A stretch of DNA of 64,000 bases from Phialophora verrucosa (Eukaryota; Ascomycota; Eurotiomycetes; Chaetothyriales; Herpotrichiellaceae), in assembly GCA_002099365.1 (NCBI GenBank), contig MSED01000002.1, forward strand, positions 1,922,001 through 1,986,000, read 5' to 3'. The notes beneath the pieces were generated by a model that ran no database searches, had not been told where the DNA came from, and saw only the letters and a list, made by a program, of their open reading frames with translations. Below, piece after piece: positions 21,714 to 32,292 of the stretch (positions are counted from its first letter, which is position 1; every line of letters begins with the position of its first letter). The translations under genes and the position numbers were made by a program.

Positions 21714-22955
21714 ATGAGCCATGCTGCCCGTGTGTCGAAACCGCTTATGCGGATCCCGTTTACGGGCCCTCTTCCACCCCCCTTGATCATCCCCCCTACC
21801 GCAGTTACGAAGCAGGGCGCAGTCAGTGCCCTGGCACATTTTCTGAAAGCTCCAGCCGCATCGGCTGCGTCTCTACCCGAACATGCGCAGGAGACCAGGA
21901 ACAAGACCGTGCTGCTCACAGGGGCCGGCATCAGCGTTGCCTCAGGGCTCGCCGACTATCGCGGCGTCAATGGCACATACACCCAGAATAAATCATACCG
22001 CCCAATCTACTACCATGAGTTCATTTCCAGTCACGAGTCCCGCAAACGATACTGGGCGCGTTCCTTCCTCGGATGGAGGGGCTTGCACCGCTCGAAACCC
22101 AATGCCGCGCATTTCGCCATCCGTGACCTGGGGACACTGGGTCTGGTGGACAACGTGGTGACGCAGAACGTGGACTCTTTCCACGGCCTGGCTCACCCGA
22201 ACTTAAAGACGGTGGAATTGCACGGGTTCTTGAGGGCGTTGGTCTGCTTGAGCTGCAGAAGGCTCATGGATCGCGATGTTTTCCAGCAGCGTTTGGCCGA
22301 GTTGAATCCTGCCTGGGCCGAGTTCCTGCAACAGCTACTTGACTCTGGTGCTCTGGACACCGAAAACCCCATTGAAAGAAGAAGGTTGGGTCTCCGGACT
22401 AACCCGGATGGCGATGCCGACGTACCTGGCGCGCCCTACTATACCTTCCGATACCCAGCTTGTCCGCACTGTCTCCGGCGTCCGCCCATACTCAAGGATG
22501 GCAGTAAAGGGCATGTGGACGTTGATGCGGATGGGGCTTGGAAACCGCCACCTGCGGCATCAGCTCCCTCGGATGGGGTCGGCATACTCAAGCCCAACGT
22601 CATCATGTTTGGCGAGTCCATACCGGCTGACGTGAAGACTGCGGCAGAAGAAGCAATTGACTCGGCGGCCAAGATTTTAGTCGTGGGGAGCTCCCTGGCG
22701 ACGTACTCGGCTTGGAGACTGGTGAAACGAGCCCACGAACAGGGCATGGGCATAGGCATTCTAAATATGGGCGGTGTTCGGAAAGAGGAGGTTTTCTTCG
22801 GTGAACTGCTCCCTCATCGCCATCATCGTTTGGGCGACGGGGAAGGGCACGAACAATGGGAAGCGCTGCGGAGGGAGCTCGTACGCGCGAGTCTACCTGC
22901 TGAGGAAATCCTGCCTGAGGTCGTCGATGCCATTCGTGGCTCTAGCTCAATGTGA
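21714..22955 (+). CDS. NAD-dependent protein deacylase, SIRT4-like sirtuin (class II)
   Basis: Intronless, 413 residues from the first in-frame ATG (MSHAARVSKPLMRIPF). The basic, hydroxylated N-terminus without acids for about 55 residues fits a mitochondrial presequence. Sirtuin motifs are intact: GAGISVASGLADYRG (70-84), TQNVDSFH (150-157), catalytic His170 in ELHGF, and structural zinc ligands C178/C181 and C250/C253. The segment between the two Cys pairs is about 68 residues, much longer than in class I sirtuins and usual for fungal SIRT4-type proteins. C-terminal Rossmann strands (ILKPNVIMFGES, KILVVGSSLATYSAWRL) are present. Family members remove acyl groups or ADP-ribosylate using NAD+. 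Its neighbour makes an NAD+ precursor. Confidence 0.9.
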   Translation: MSHAARVSKPLMRIPFTGPLPPPLIIPPTAVTKQGAVSALAHFLKAPAASAASLPEHAQETRNKTVLLTGAGISVASGLADYRGVNGTYTQNKSYRPIYYHEFISSHESRKRYWARSFLGWRGLHRSKPNAAHFAIRDLGTLGLVDNVVTQNVDSFHGLAHPNLKTVELHGFLRALVCLSCRRLMDRDVFQQRLAELNPAWAEFLQQLLDSGALDTENPIERRRLGLRTNPDGDADVPGAPYYTFRYPACPHCLRRPPILKDGSKGHVDVDADGAWKPPPAASAPSDGVGILKPNVIMFGESIPADVKTAAEEAIDSAAKILVVGSSLATYSAWRLVKRAHEQGMGIGILNMGGVRKEEVFFGELLPHRHHRLGDGEGHEQWEALRRELVRASLPAEEILPEVVDAIRGSSSM

Positions 22956-24012
22956 TGTGGTGGGCGGATTGCCGCCATCTTGATCGAAGAGAAGGATGAA
23001 CGCGCCGAACGGCCACTTTCCATAGGTGCATTGCTTGCAGACCCTCAATTCTACGGCTACTCATAGAAGCAAAGGTCTCCTGGATCGATGTACTGGATAC
23101 AAATACAGATATATATCCACTTATAGACATTGGGGGGAGACCGTAGCTGCCACAGCGACTTTCCAATAAACAAGCAAGAGCCAAGTGTAATCGACTTCAG
23201 CAAGTTTCGCCTCAGTTTCAAGCATTCAAGCACCAACATCCGTCAAGCTTGGACGGATGCGATCGCCACCGACCTTCCTACTGATCGTCATCTACTCGTA
23301 CTTCACTCACTGGCGGCAGCGCATGAATTCGCCCGCGAGGCGCGCAGCCAAGAGCATCGCATCAGCCACCGACATCATCGAGATGATGGCGCGTTCAACC
23401 CCCCTGCCCTGCCTGACAACCCCCCATCCAGTTTCCTGCATTCTTCCATCCACTCAACATGGCGATATCGCACGGGAAATCAGATCGCCGCTTTCTGGAG
23501 TCGTATCCGTGCCGGAACGCTGCTCCAACCACGATGCTGAACACTCGAGCTTCGACCACGGCGGCTGCGCTGGCCTGGCCACATATCTTCCCGCTCCCGC
23601 TGCCTCGCTCCACTTCGACGACAGCGATCCCTGGTGTTGACCCGCCCCCAGCTTTTGGCTTCCCTTGGCTCGTCCACTAGGCTTTGTTCCAAGCTTGCTT
23701 GAGTGGTGCCCGCGTGCTCAGCATCAAGGGCGAGTGAAGTCATAGTCTGCCAGGGAGTGATGATAGACCCTCAGACTGGTACCGTGCGTGCACATCAATT
23801 GAGCGGTATACCTTTCCACGCGTGTTGCGTATACGGTACACAGTGCACAATATAGCTGCTTCGCTACCCCCCCCGCAGGAGTCAGGTTTGTGTCGGTCAT
23901 TTTGTCTGCCGCTTTGATGGCACTTCACCATCTGCTATAGTATTTTATCTTTCCACATTTTGCACTGACCCCTTTGCCGCCCTCTTCTATTCGTTCCTTC
24001 AGACCAGCCAGA
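22956..24012. other. intergenic, MFS transporter upstream region
   Basis: About 1.06 kb between two genes on the same strand. Open frames at 23130-23760 on both strands are His/Ser/Pro-rich with no motif. A run of nine C is near 23868-23876. Nothing supported. Confidence 0.4.
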
Positions 24013-26167
24013 ATGTCGGTCTCCGATCAATCAACCATGGCGGGCGCGGAGCCTCAGCAAGAGAAGGACGCGAGCCAGATACAGAGCGCAGGGCCAACCG
24101 AGAAGCGCTATGGGGTCTCCGGTCCAGAATTGGCAGCTCAGAACCTCGAATCAGGCGACCCGAAACGAGCGGATGGCAAGATCGAACTGACCGAAGAGGA
24201 CTGTTACGACAAGCTGGGATACTCGTTCCCGAACTGGAAGAAATGGATGATTTTGGTCATCATCTTGCTCATCCAGACGTCGATGAACCTCAACGCGAGT
24301 ATCTACGCCAACGGCGTCGATGGCATGGCCGAGAAGTACACAATCTCCAAACAAAGGCACGAGTCGGACAGATGATCTTTCTCATCTGCTATGCATTTGG
24401 CTGCGAACTCTGGGCTCCGTGGTCTGAGGAACTGGGACGATGGCCGACTCAGCAGCTCTCCTTGTTCCTCGTCAATATCTGGCAGCTGCCCGCGGCATTG
24501 GCTCCCAATTTTGGGACCATTATCGTCGCGAGAGCCCTTGCCGGCCTTTCGACAGCCGGCGGTTCAGTCACCTTGGGAGTCATCGCCGATCTCTACCAAC
24601 CAGAGGATTCGGGCTTTCAATACGCAGTTGCCTTTGTCGTGCTGTCTTCTGTTGGCGGTGCCCCTGTCGGTGCTGTCATTGGCGGCTTCGTCGGCCAGTA
24701 CCTTAGTCTGCCGTGGATTTTCTGGATGCAGCTCTGCATCGGCGGCGCTGTGCAAATCATTCACTTTCTCCTCGTGCCCGAAACCCGAGCGACCATCCTT
24801 TTGGACCGGGAGGCGAAGAAACGGCGCAAGAACGGCGAGACAAATGTCTATGGACCCGACGAGCTCAAGAAGCCTCGATTCCCGATGAAGGAGTTCGTCC
24901 GCATCTGGCTGAGACCTTTCCAGATGTTTGTGACCGAACCAATCGTGCTCTGCCTGTCGCTCCTCAGCGGCTTCAGCGACGCGTTGCTGTTTACCTTTTT
25001 GGAGGCTTTTACGCCGGTGCTCAAGCAGTGGGGATTCAAGCCGTATCAAGTTGGATTGGCCTTTATTTCGTGAGTGTGCGCCTGCTTCCGTCTGTCGAGT
25101 TGCACTTCTTGCCCAACTCACTGAGACACCCAATTTGAAGAGTGAAACTTGCAGACTAAGTGACTGACTGGCTCACTGACTGCCTATAAAGATCACTGGT
25201 CGGATACATCCTCGCATATCTTTCTTACCTCCCTGTCATAAGACACCACAACAAGATCCGCGCCGAAGACCCGAACAAGCTATCGCCCGAATCCCGTCTG
25301 TGGTGGTTACTTTTCCGTGAGTGATGGATGGCCTCTTAACTACCACTCTTGTGTCACCCCTTGCTAACCACGGTCTCCCTCCCAGTGGCGCCCCTCGAGA
25401 CCATAGGCCTGTTTGGCTTTGCCTGGACATCGCTCGGCCCTGACTACGGCATCCCCTGGATTGCCCCCATGATCTTCACCGTCCTCATCGCCATCGCGAA
25501 CTACGGAATCTACAAGGTAGGTTGTCGGTCTTCACATCTCGAAAGCATCGTGACTGGGAATGCATGCTCGTGCTCAGCACGGCTCAACCCTCACACAAAC
25601 AATAATGCTAATGTAATTTCCTCCTCGCACGCAGAGCTCAATCGACTACATGATCGCCGCGTACGGCCCGTATGCCGCCTCCGCAACCGGCGGTAACGAC
25701 CTGGCGAGAGATTTCCTCGCCGGTGTCGCCGCCCTGTACAGCACGCCTTGTAAGTACAAATTCCACATGGGCTGCATGTCCCACATGCACCATACACTAT
25801 CCCATTCCATGTCTCCCACAACCACAAGATAGCATCCATCGCCCTCCATTATTTCGCTCCATTGTCGCTAACCTGTGGCCCCCTCCCCCTTCTTTTATCT
25901 ACAGTCTACGAAAACATCGGCGACAAATACACGCTCGAATACCCGTCCACGATCCTGGCGTGCCTGTCCATCGTGGTCATCATCCCCATCTACATCTTCT
26001 ACTGGAAGGGCGAGTGGTTCCGCGACCGCAGCAAGTTCGCAAAGGAGTTGAATCTGGGCCGGCAGGGCGCCGTCGAGAGACGGCGGAGTAGTCTGCTCGT
26101 CATGGGAGGACGCGGGAGGGGAAATCTCGACAACGAGAAGGCCTCCAGACATGTGGAGCAGGTGTAG
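24013..26167 (+). CDS. MFS transporter (DHA1-like) with an apparent one-base frameshift
   Basis: Plasma-membrane drug/metabolite:proton antiporter type. Exons 24013-25069, 25192-25316, 25386-25516, 25635-25749 and 25905-26167; about 563 residues if exon 1 were one frame. Protein begins MSVSDQSTM with an acidic cytosolic tail; TM1 starts at KKWMILVIILLIQ. Family blocks follow: ARVGQMIFLICYAFGCELWAPWSEELGRWP, GTIIVARALAGLSTAGGS, IADLYQPEDSGFQYA, and a last TM KYTLEYPSTILACLSIVVIIP. Exon 1 changes frame within 24349-24357 (aaacaaagg): the upstream frame hits TGA at 24373 (in ..agatgatc) while the downstream frame continues. One extra A would restore the run KQ-K-ARVGQ. No intron explains it. Either a sequencing or assembly slip in a short A-rich run, or a real recent pseudogene. 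Confidence 0.8.
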
Positions 26168-26466
26168 ATTTGAAAAATACTGTGCCTGTGTTTTGCTGTG
26201 TGTTGGCGATTGTTTCGTGGATTGATTGGTTAATTTTATTCTATCTGATGGATCAATGAAGAGGGACCGCCGTTTAATATTCCTAGTACTCCGACGAAAG
26301 CAATATGAATAGAAGTGCAGATCCGTTGAGGGATGGAGGGAGGGCGGGAGTGGGAGTAAGTGGTTGAGCAGGTGAACGGACACTTTTTCTGACATGTCGA
26401 AACCCACTGGGACGGGGACGCTCTGTCTCCCTTTCAAGAATTTCTTTAACTGTACAGATAAACACC

Positions 26467-26521
26467 GGAGTGCGGGACATGTGTTCATGGCAACGTATGT
26501 TATCTCGTCTTGTTGTATCTA
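26467..26521 (+). repeat. imperfect direct repeat, copy 1
   Basis: 55 nt beginning ggagtgcggg and ending gtatcta. Aligns without gaps to copy 2 (26570-26624): 44 of 55 identical, and 9 of the 11 differences are C/T or G/A transitions. Spacing between copy starts is 103 bp. Confidence 0.75.
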
Positions 26522-26569
26522 ACGTATCTCTTGTCATGGGTTTGGTTGGGGGGTTGAGCACAATACACT

Positions 26570-26624
26570 GGAGTGTTGGACACACATTCATGGCAACATT
26601 TGTTATCTTGTCTCATTGTATCTA
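26570..26624 (+). repeat. imperfect direct repeat, copy 2
   Basis: Begins ggagtgttgg, shares ttcatggcaac and ttgtatcta blocks with copy 1. See copy 1 for the comparison. Confidence 0.75.
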
Positions 26625-26793
26625 TCATGTTTCATGTTATGTCTGTCGTCGAGCACTTTGGGCATGGCCTTGGCCTTGGCCGTCGCCCTAGCCCTCACAC
26701 TCGTCCTGGTTCTAGCGCTGTCCAAGTACATATTCAATACGGCAGGTTCGGGCTCTAGTAGTCGGTCACCTCGTGAATCCTCTGCGGCTGGAC

Positions 26794-29567
26794 TTAGAAC
26801 TTTGGCAACAAGACACGCCGTCCACCCGCCTTGTCATTCACACCTGAATTTGCGCCGCTACCGTTGCCGTTGTCAATGCCATTACCGTTGCCGTTACCGG
26901 TGTTTGCTTGACCCGCCGCGGCGTTCCTGCTTTCGATCGTCTGGTTCACAAAGGTCATGGGCACCTTCGTCTGTTGGCCAACCGCAGGCCCTGACGGACT
27001 GGCAGCATTCAGACCAGCGGGGCTTGGACTCGAGCCTGGGGCAGTAGCAAGGACTGGGGCCGAACTAGTCGGAGGACCGTACTGGGCCGTCGAAGACGTT
27101 GGCGGGGCGGCTTGATGCTGATATGGCTGTTGTGGAGTCTGGAATATGTACTGCTGAGGCTGATACTGCGGCGGCGACGGGCCGAGGCCATTCAACGGTG
27201 CGGCGGTCAATGAATTTTGTCGAGCATGTGAGGTTTGGGAGGGAGTGCGTGAAGGCGGAGGTGGGGGCGGTGGGTATCGGGTGTTATGGCGGAAGATGTT
27301 GATATTTGGACGGGGAGGAGCGGGTGCGGCCTTCAGTGGCGCAGGGGCGATGGGTTGGCCTGGACCGCTGGAGACGATGCGTGGGCTTTCATAGGCCGGT
27401 GGACTTGCGAGTGGCGTGGTAGTAGCAGGTGGCGGAAACTGTAACCCTTGAGGTTGCGTGTGGTGTAAAGGCGGAAGAGCAGGAGAGGAAGTGGTAGCGG
27501 AGGCCGCCTGCTCGTAAGTCAACGGAGGATATTTGAGTCGACGACCACGGGGTCTAGAATTCGTTCGCATGACTTGCTGGTAAGCTTGTTGCGGACGTGG
27601 CGGCGGCGGCGGCGGCGGGGCTTGACCTGGGAGAGGGGAAAAGTCCAAGCCTTGAGCTGGAAAGGCTTCGCCCTTCGCAAGAGGGACGTAGATGTATTGC
27701 TTCTGGGGGTATTGTTGCGCCACCCACTCGGACACGTCTGCCAGGGCGGACAAGGCATAGCTGTTAGCTTCACCCATGTCCATGGGTCGTGGGACAAGAT
27801 AACCACCGATCTTCTCCAGCTCCTTTGCGGCTTCTTCCGAAAGAGCGTCCATGGTTCGCGACTTATCGAATTGTTGCTCGGCTCGCCATTCTTTGTTTCG
27901 TTGTTCAATCTGCTTCAACAAGGGGCCAATAACGTCCTCGTTGAGCACTTGTTGGCGAGCTTGTTCGTCGTAGGATTCTCCGAGTTGTCGCTTAAAGGGC
28001 TTTTCATCTTTGATTCTGCTGGAGGAGTAGCCCCGCGGTTGGCTATCTGGTTCTGGTAGTTCGTGATAGTGTGGAAAGTACTCCATCATGTCGGAACCGG
28101 ATTCAGTGTGCGTGTCATCGTGGGCAGCACGGTAGGCTCGCTCGAAGAGGATGATGTCGCCTTCCGCCGCGGCAAGGTGTTCTTTGCGGGCCGCTACTTT
28201 GCGATTCTGTAACACGTGTCAGAGCGATGTTACCTCGATCGAACAGACGGACCGAGGCCTACCTTCCACTGTTGTTCAATGACCTCCTTTTCCGCCTCCA
28301 ATCGCCGCATTTCAGCTTCGAGTTGGACGTCGTATCTCTTCCTGGCGGCGTCTTCCGCTTCCTGCTTGGCGGCCTCGAGTTCTTCGACAATCATAGCATA
28401 CTCGGGAACCTTCTTGTGAGCGTTTGCCTTCTTGGCCATTCTGTTGAGATCGCGGTTGGCCATTTGTTCGAGTATGTCAACCTGTTGTGCGCCCACGGTG
28501 TGGAAGAACCGTTTTAATTCGTGCTGCCTAGCCTTGAGAATTGATATCATGGCCTTCTCCTCTTGGGAGAGAGGCTGCCGTCGTTCCGGTGGATCTGGAC
28601 TCCCTCCACGGCCCGCTCTGCCTTTCGACTTGCCTTTGCGTCCACCGCCATGGGCATGACCGCCTCCGCGACCCGTGCGGCCACCGCCTCTTGCTGGCTT
28701 CTTCGGGGAGCGGGATTCCGGCGTCTCATCCCCCTCTGCAGGGTGATATCGAGTGGTGCCGTCATTTGCATAGTAGATCACGTCGTTTCGGTCAAATTCA
28801 GGCCAGAGTTCTTTCTCCTTGTTCCATTTGTCGGAGGGCTTTGGAGCAGTTGCTTCCTTGGCAGTCCGTAGAAGACGCTTACGCTTAGAGGCCGTCTCCC
28901 AATCTTCCAAGCTTGCACCTCTAGGCTTGCTATTCTGCACATTAGGGGACGCTGCGCCAGTAGCTGATGATGAAGGCTCGTCCGGAGAAGCGTCCGCAGC
29001 AGAGGATCCTTTAAGAATACTTGCCCTTGCGTGGCGCAAGCTGCGTCTCAATGACCTGGAGGATTCTGCGGCAAGGGGAGCTGATTGAATATGTGCCTGC
29101 ACTCCAGTGTCTGGAAGAGCTTCAACACTGTCTGCCTCTGACACAAGCGAGTTCCGCCGTGACGATTTGGCAGAATCGGGCGGAGTGATTGATAATGGGG
29201 TGGCTGGTGAAGAACTGCTTGTCTTTGAGGTGCTAGAAGCATGGCTGAATCTAGAGACTGGCGGTCTTCCTCTGCGTTTTCGTGGTTTGACGGGGTCTGG
29301 CACAGCTGCTGGCACAGTGATATTTCGCTTAGGCCGTGTCGACCGCGACGGGGTCTCAGCATCAGTGGAGCTTGAGTCGGACAATTTTCGCTTGCGAGTC
29401 GCAGCCGTAAGAATACTTGGGGGGGTGTCTGGTGGTGTCCCCAGTTCCGACATTGATGAGTCGTCCGGAGTTGAGTTTGATGGCTCGCGCGTAGTCTTGA
29501 TGCTCCGATTTCTGGTCCTCATGTGGAATTCGGTTGTTGGCTCGCGCGGAGAGCGTTTTCGAGGCAT
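26794..29567 (-). CDS. AT-hook-like, coiled-coil nuclear protein of unknown function
   Basis: Exons 29567-28263 and 28206-26794 joined by a 56-nt intron (gtaggc..ttacag, phase 0); 905 residues. The N-terminal 230 residues are Ser/Thr/Pro-rich with an AT-hook-like KPRKRRGRPPV. A Gly/Arg/His patch (about 305-330) is followed by the best conserved-looking part, about 350-450: ARQHELKRFFHTVGAQQVDILEQMANRDLNRMAKK and a long Glu/Lys/Ala coiled coil that continues across the splice (EKEVIEQQWKNRKVAARK). Then MEYFPHYHELPEPD, a helical segment (LLKQIEQRNKEWRAEQ), and a Pro/Gln/Asn-rich tail with a polyproline run. The composition suggests a chromatin or transcription factor complex subunit; I cannot name it. 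Confidence 0.75.
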
Positions 29568-30768
29568 TTCGCTATTGATGAGGTTAGTTCTTCATCTCGT
29601 GGTCTGCTCATCGGTGATCTTTGTTGGTGAAGCCAAGCGTCCGCGCAAGGGACCGAAATTTGAGGTGCTCGGGTGAATGTCCACAAGACGGGGAATGAGT
29701 GAGTTAAAAATACAGAGAAGAAGATTTTCGCTGACCTGAAATGATTTTCACGACCGTGCGAAAGAGACAAAGAAATGATTCCCGTTGAAAAAGAGGCGAG
29801 CGGCCTTTGCGCAGCTCTTGCCGAGGGACGAGATGAGCGAGAAATCCTTCGCCGTGCTCTAGCTGGACGGCTTGATGGCTGAAATCGGACGGCGCAACCT
29901 GAAAGAGTCTGTAGGAAGTCGAGCAGCCAGAACTGAGTAGCCTTGGAAGATATTTGAGGTTGAGACGTGGTGGTTGCGGCAGAAGGAGGCAGCTGGAAGC
30001 ATTCGGGAGGCGAGGTCCTGGTTGACAAGAGCCGGGACGCAGCAGAACAATGCGAAGCCGGAAAGGCATCAATAGTATTCAAATCTGGCGGCTGAATAAG
30101 CTGGCAGGCCGCCATGGTGGGCGGGTGAGGCAGTAAAGAGATGGATGAGTGAAGGGGGTGTGTTTAATTCTTGTAAACCTGACACGCAGCGGCTGACCTG
30201 TGAAGCATTCTTACACAGTAGATTTTGCATTTGACTTTTTGGGGCTTTTTGGGGGGGGGGGTGAGTGGTTGCCGAGTATGACAGCCACAGGCCGACGACA
30301 GCCTCTGCCTCCTTCCGCCCTACAGGCGCAGGCGCAGGCGCAGGCGCAGGCGCAGGCGAGCAGCCAACAGCGAAAAGGCTCGATGCCGATTTGCGGATCG
30401 CGCCGCGAAACGCCGGCCGGGATCATCCAATCACGCCATCCGAATTCTTGTACTCGTACTGCGTATGTATTGGATTCACGTGAGCACCGAATTTCATAAC
30501 AAGGTCCAGCGAGCGAGCGCACAGATGGCATCATTCCCTTTTCCCATTTCTTAATACTGATTTCGCGCGTACAATGAATGGTAACTGTGAGCCCTCGCGA
30601 TCAAGGTCGCCATAATCTCGGCCAACCGCTATTTCCCGCCAACTCCGCGCTAAATGCAATTCGTGCCAAACGTCGTCCAGCCATCCTCATTCGTCCCGTA
30701 AAACATCCAAACAAGTGCGGTACCACTAGCCGCGACAGAAAATTAGTTCCAACCAGCATACCGCCCCC
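29568..30768. other. intergenic with simple-sequence tracts
   Basis: Promoter of the AT-hook-like gene plus 3' flank of the four-TM gene. Contains an 11-base G run (30251-30261) and six tandem caggcg units (30323-30358). A minus-strand open frame 29519-30115 overlaps the presumed 5' UTR and is judged fortuitous. Confidence 0.5.
30323..30358 (+). repeat. hexanucleotide microsatellite (caggcg)6
   Basis: Six perfect tandem copies of caggcg, preceded 60 bp upstream by an 11-base G run. Seen directly. Confidence 0.9.
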
Positions 30769-32292
30769 TCACATCATGAGTTGACTCAGACGACTCCCCA
30801 TAGAGCCTGCCGATTTCCTCCTTTCCTTCTTGACACTTTTCCGCTTCCCGTAGCCCACCAAGCTGGTCCGTGATCCCGCCGACAGCACAAATCCAGGTAG
30901 TATCGGCGGTAATTCGGCCTCGTCCACTATAGACGGACCGGGGCTTCCAAGTGATGGACTGCCCAGGGTAGGGCTATCCGGCTCTGACTGTTCGTCCTCA
31001 TGCTTCGGCGGCTCGTTCCACGTTGGCATGCCGTTCCCACATCCCGGCAAAGGGGGAGAATTGCTCCGAAGCCTGGCTAGCGTTTTAGGCGTGATCAGCG
31101 TATTTGCCATTGGAGAAGCTGTAACCATGGTCCCAGCAGTGGCAATGGGAGGCGGCCGAGGGCTGTTCGATCGGAACAACGGGTGTATCAGTTCCTGCAT
31201 AGAGGAGTCAAAAGCTTCGAATTTCGGAGGTGGTTTGTTAGTGTACGACGATGTCGGCCGAGATGTAGGTCGGGAGAAGTTGATAGGACTAGATGGTGGT
31301 GACGACTTTGGCTGTCGCGGAGACGAGCTCCAGACAGCTGTGTCTGAGGTTGCTGCGTGTGGTGGGGAGCTCGAAATCGGTGACTGCGGTTCAGGAAGGA
31401 ATCGCCCATCGAGGATGGTCGATTCCGGTCGACTGCCCGGTATCGTCTCCAAGCCTCCACGGGTGGGTGGCGGGGACGAGTGGATGACGGCTCGCATTTC
31501 TTGATGGACCGAGGAGGTGTCCCAGTCGTCAAACGCGCTGTCTAGCGACCTAGCCTCTCCTGCCGGGAATGGTACAACTTCCGATGGCCACTGGTGGGAA
31601 TATCGGACCACTTTCGACTTTGACGACCCCGGTCCGACTTTCGTCGATGAGGATCTTCTTGTCGAAGACGCTCCGTTGGAGACAGGAGTCCTTGGTGGCG
31701 AGTTGAGGGTCAGTTCTTGGGAACCAAAAGATCGAGTCGTGTGCTGAGTGGCCGGCCTCGGGATAGTTGACACTGACGGCCCGCGCGCGCGAAAAACCGT
31801 GTCGAGTCGGCTGGCCCGTTGCGACGTCAAGACATTTCTAGTCCACAAATGCAGAAGGCAGTATAAAGCTATTTGCAGTCCGGAAGTGATAGCCCATATG
31901 GCGAACCATATTCCGATTAATGCAGCAGGTGCTACTTGCAAAATCCGCGTCGGAAGGTCGGCTTGCCTCGTCGCCAGCCAGACTAAGGCCACGCCAGAGA
32001 TAACGATATCGAAGATCGCCGTGCTCGACCCGCCGGCCACCAGAATCCAAGTATGTGCCTTTGAGCCAAGCGAGTGGCTGTCCAACTTCTTCACAAAGAA
32101 CGTACAGAACAAAGCCAAGACTGCAATGTTGACCAAACTGACGACGAAGGTAATGTAGAGCAGGACTCGGAGGGCTGATAGCACTGTGTGATTGCCGATA
32201 TTCGTTGCAAACAGGACGCTCAGAATGCTACTCGCAATGCTGAAGACACCGGCCAGGGCTCCAACGGCCCAGATCCTGACGCGCCTTTCCAT
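30769..32292 (-). CDS. four-TM membrane protein with long Ser/Pro-rich cytosolic tail
   Basis: Single exon, 507 residues. Four hydrophobic segments at about 8-30, 38-65, 82-107 and 118-148 (for example IWAVGALAGVFSIASSILSV and VLLYITFVVSLVNIAVLAL) form an N-terminal membrane domain. It is followed by about 350 residues of Ser/Pro-rich sequence with many SP/TP sites and repeated SPPxS patterns, ending in basic GKRKSVKKERRKS. This layout is widespread in Pezizomycotina hypothetical proteins and suggests a plasma-membrane or ER protein regulated by proline-directed phosphorylation. No catalytic motif. Function unknown. Confidence 0.75.
   Translation of the reverse strand: MERRVRIWAVGALAGVFSIASSILSVLFATNIGNHTVLSALRVLLYITFVVSLVNIAVLALFCTFFVKKLDSHSLGSKAHTWILVAGGSSTAIFDIVISGVALVWLATRQADLPTRILQVAPAALIGIWFAIWAITSGLQIALYCLLHLWTRNVLTSQRASRLDTVFRARGPSVSTIPRPATQHTTRSFGSQELTLNSPPRTPVSNGASSTRRSSSTKVGPGSSKSKVVRYSHQWPSEVVPFPAGEARSLDSAFDDWDTSSVHQEMRAVIHSSPPPTRGGLETIPGSRPESTILDGRFLPEPQSPISSSPPHAATSDTAVWSSSPRQPKSSPPSSPINFSRPTSRPTSSYTNKPPPKFEAFDSSMQELIHPLFRSNSPRPPPIATAGTMVTASPMANTLITPKTLARLRSNSPPLPGCGNGMPTWNEPPKHEDEQSEPDSPTLGSPSLGSPGPSIVDEAELPPILPGFVLSAGSRTSLVGYGKRKSVKKERRKSAGSMGSRLSQLMM

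Larger units (their letters stand above)
26168..26793. other. convergent intergenic region with duplicated 55-mer
   Basis: Separates the MFS gene (+) from the coiled-coil gene (-). Contains an imperfect direct repeat (26467-26521 and 26570-26624) and a GCCTTGG-rich stretch near 26665-26690. No coding support. Confidence 0.5.

Noticed and set aside
29519..30115. Minus-strand open frame of 198 codons upstream of the AT-hook-like gene
   Set aside because: Overlaps the start of the better gene in another frame, has Ser/Arg-biased composition and no domain; most likely promoter and 5' UTR sequence.
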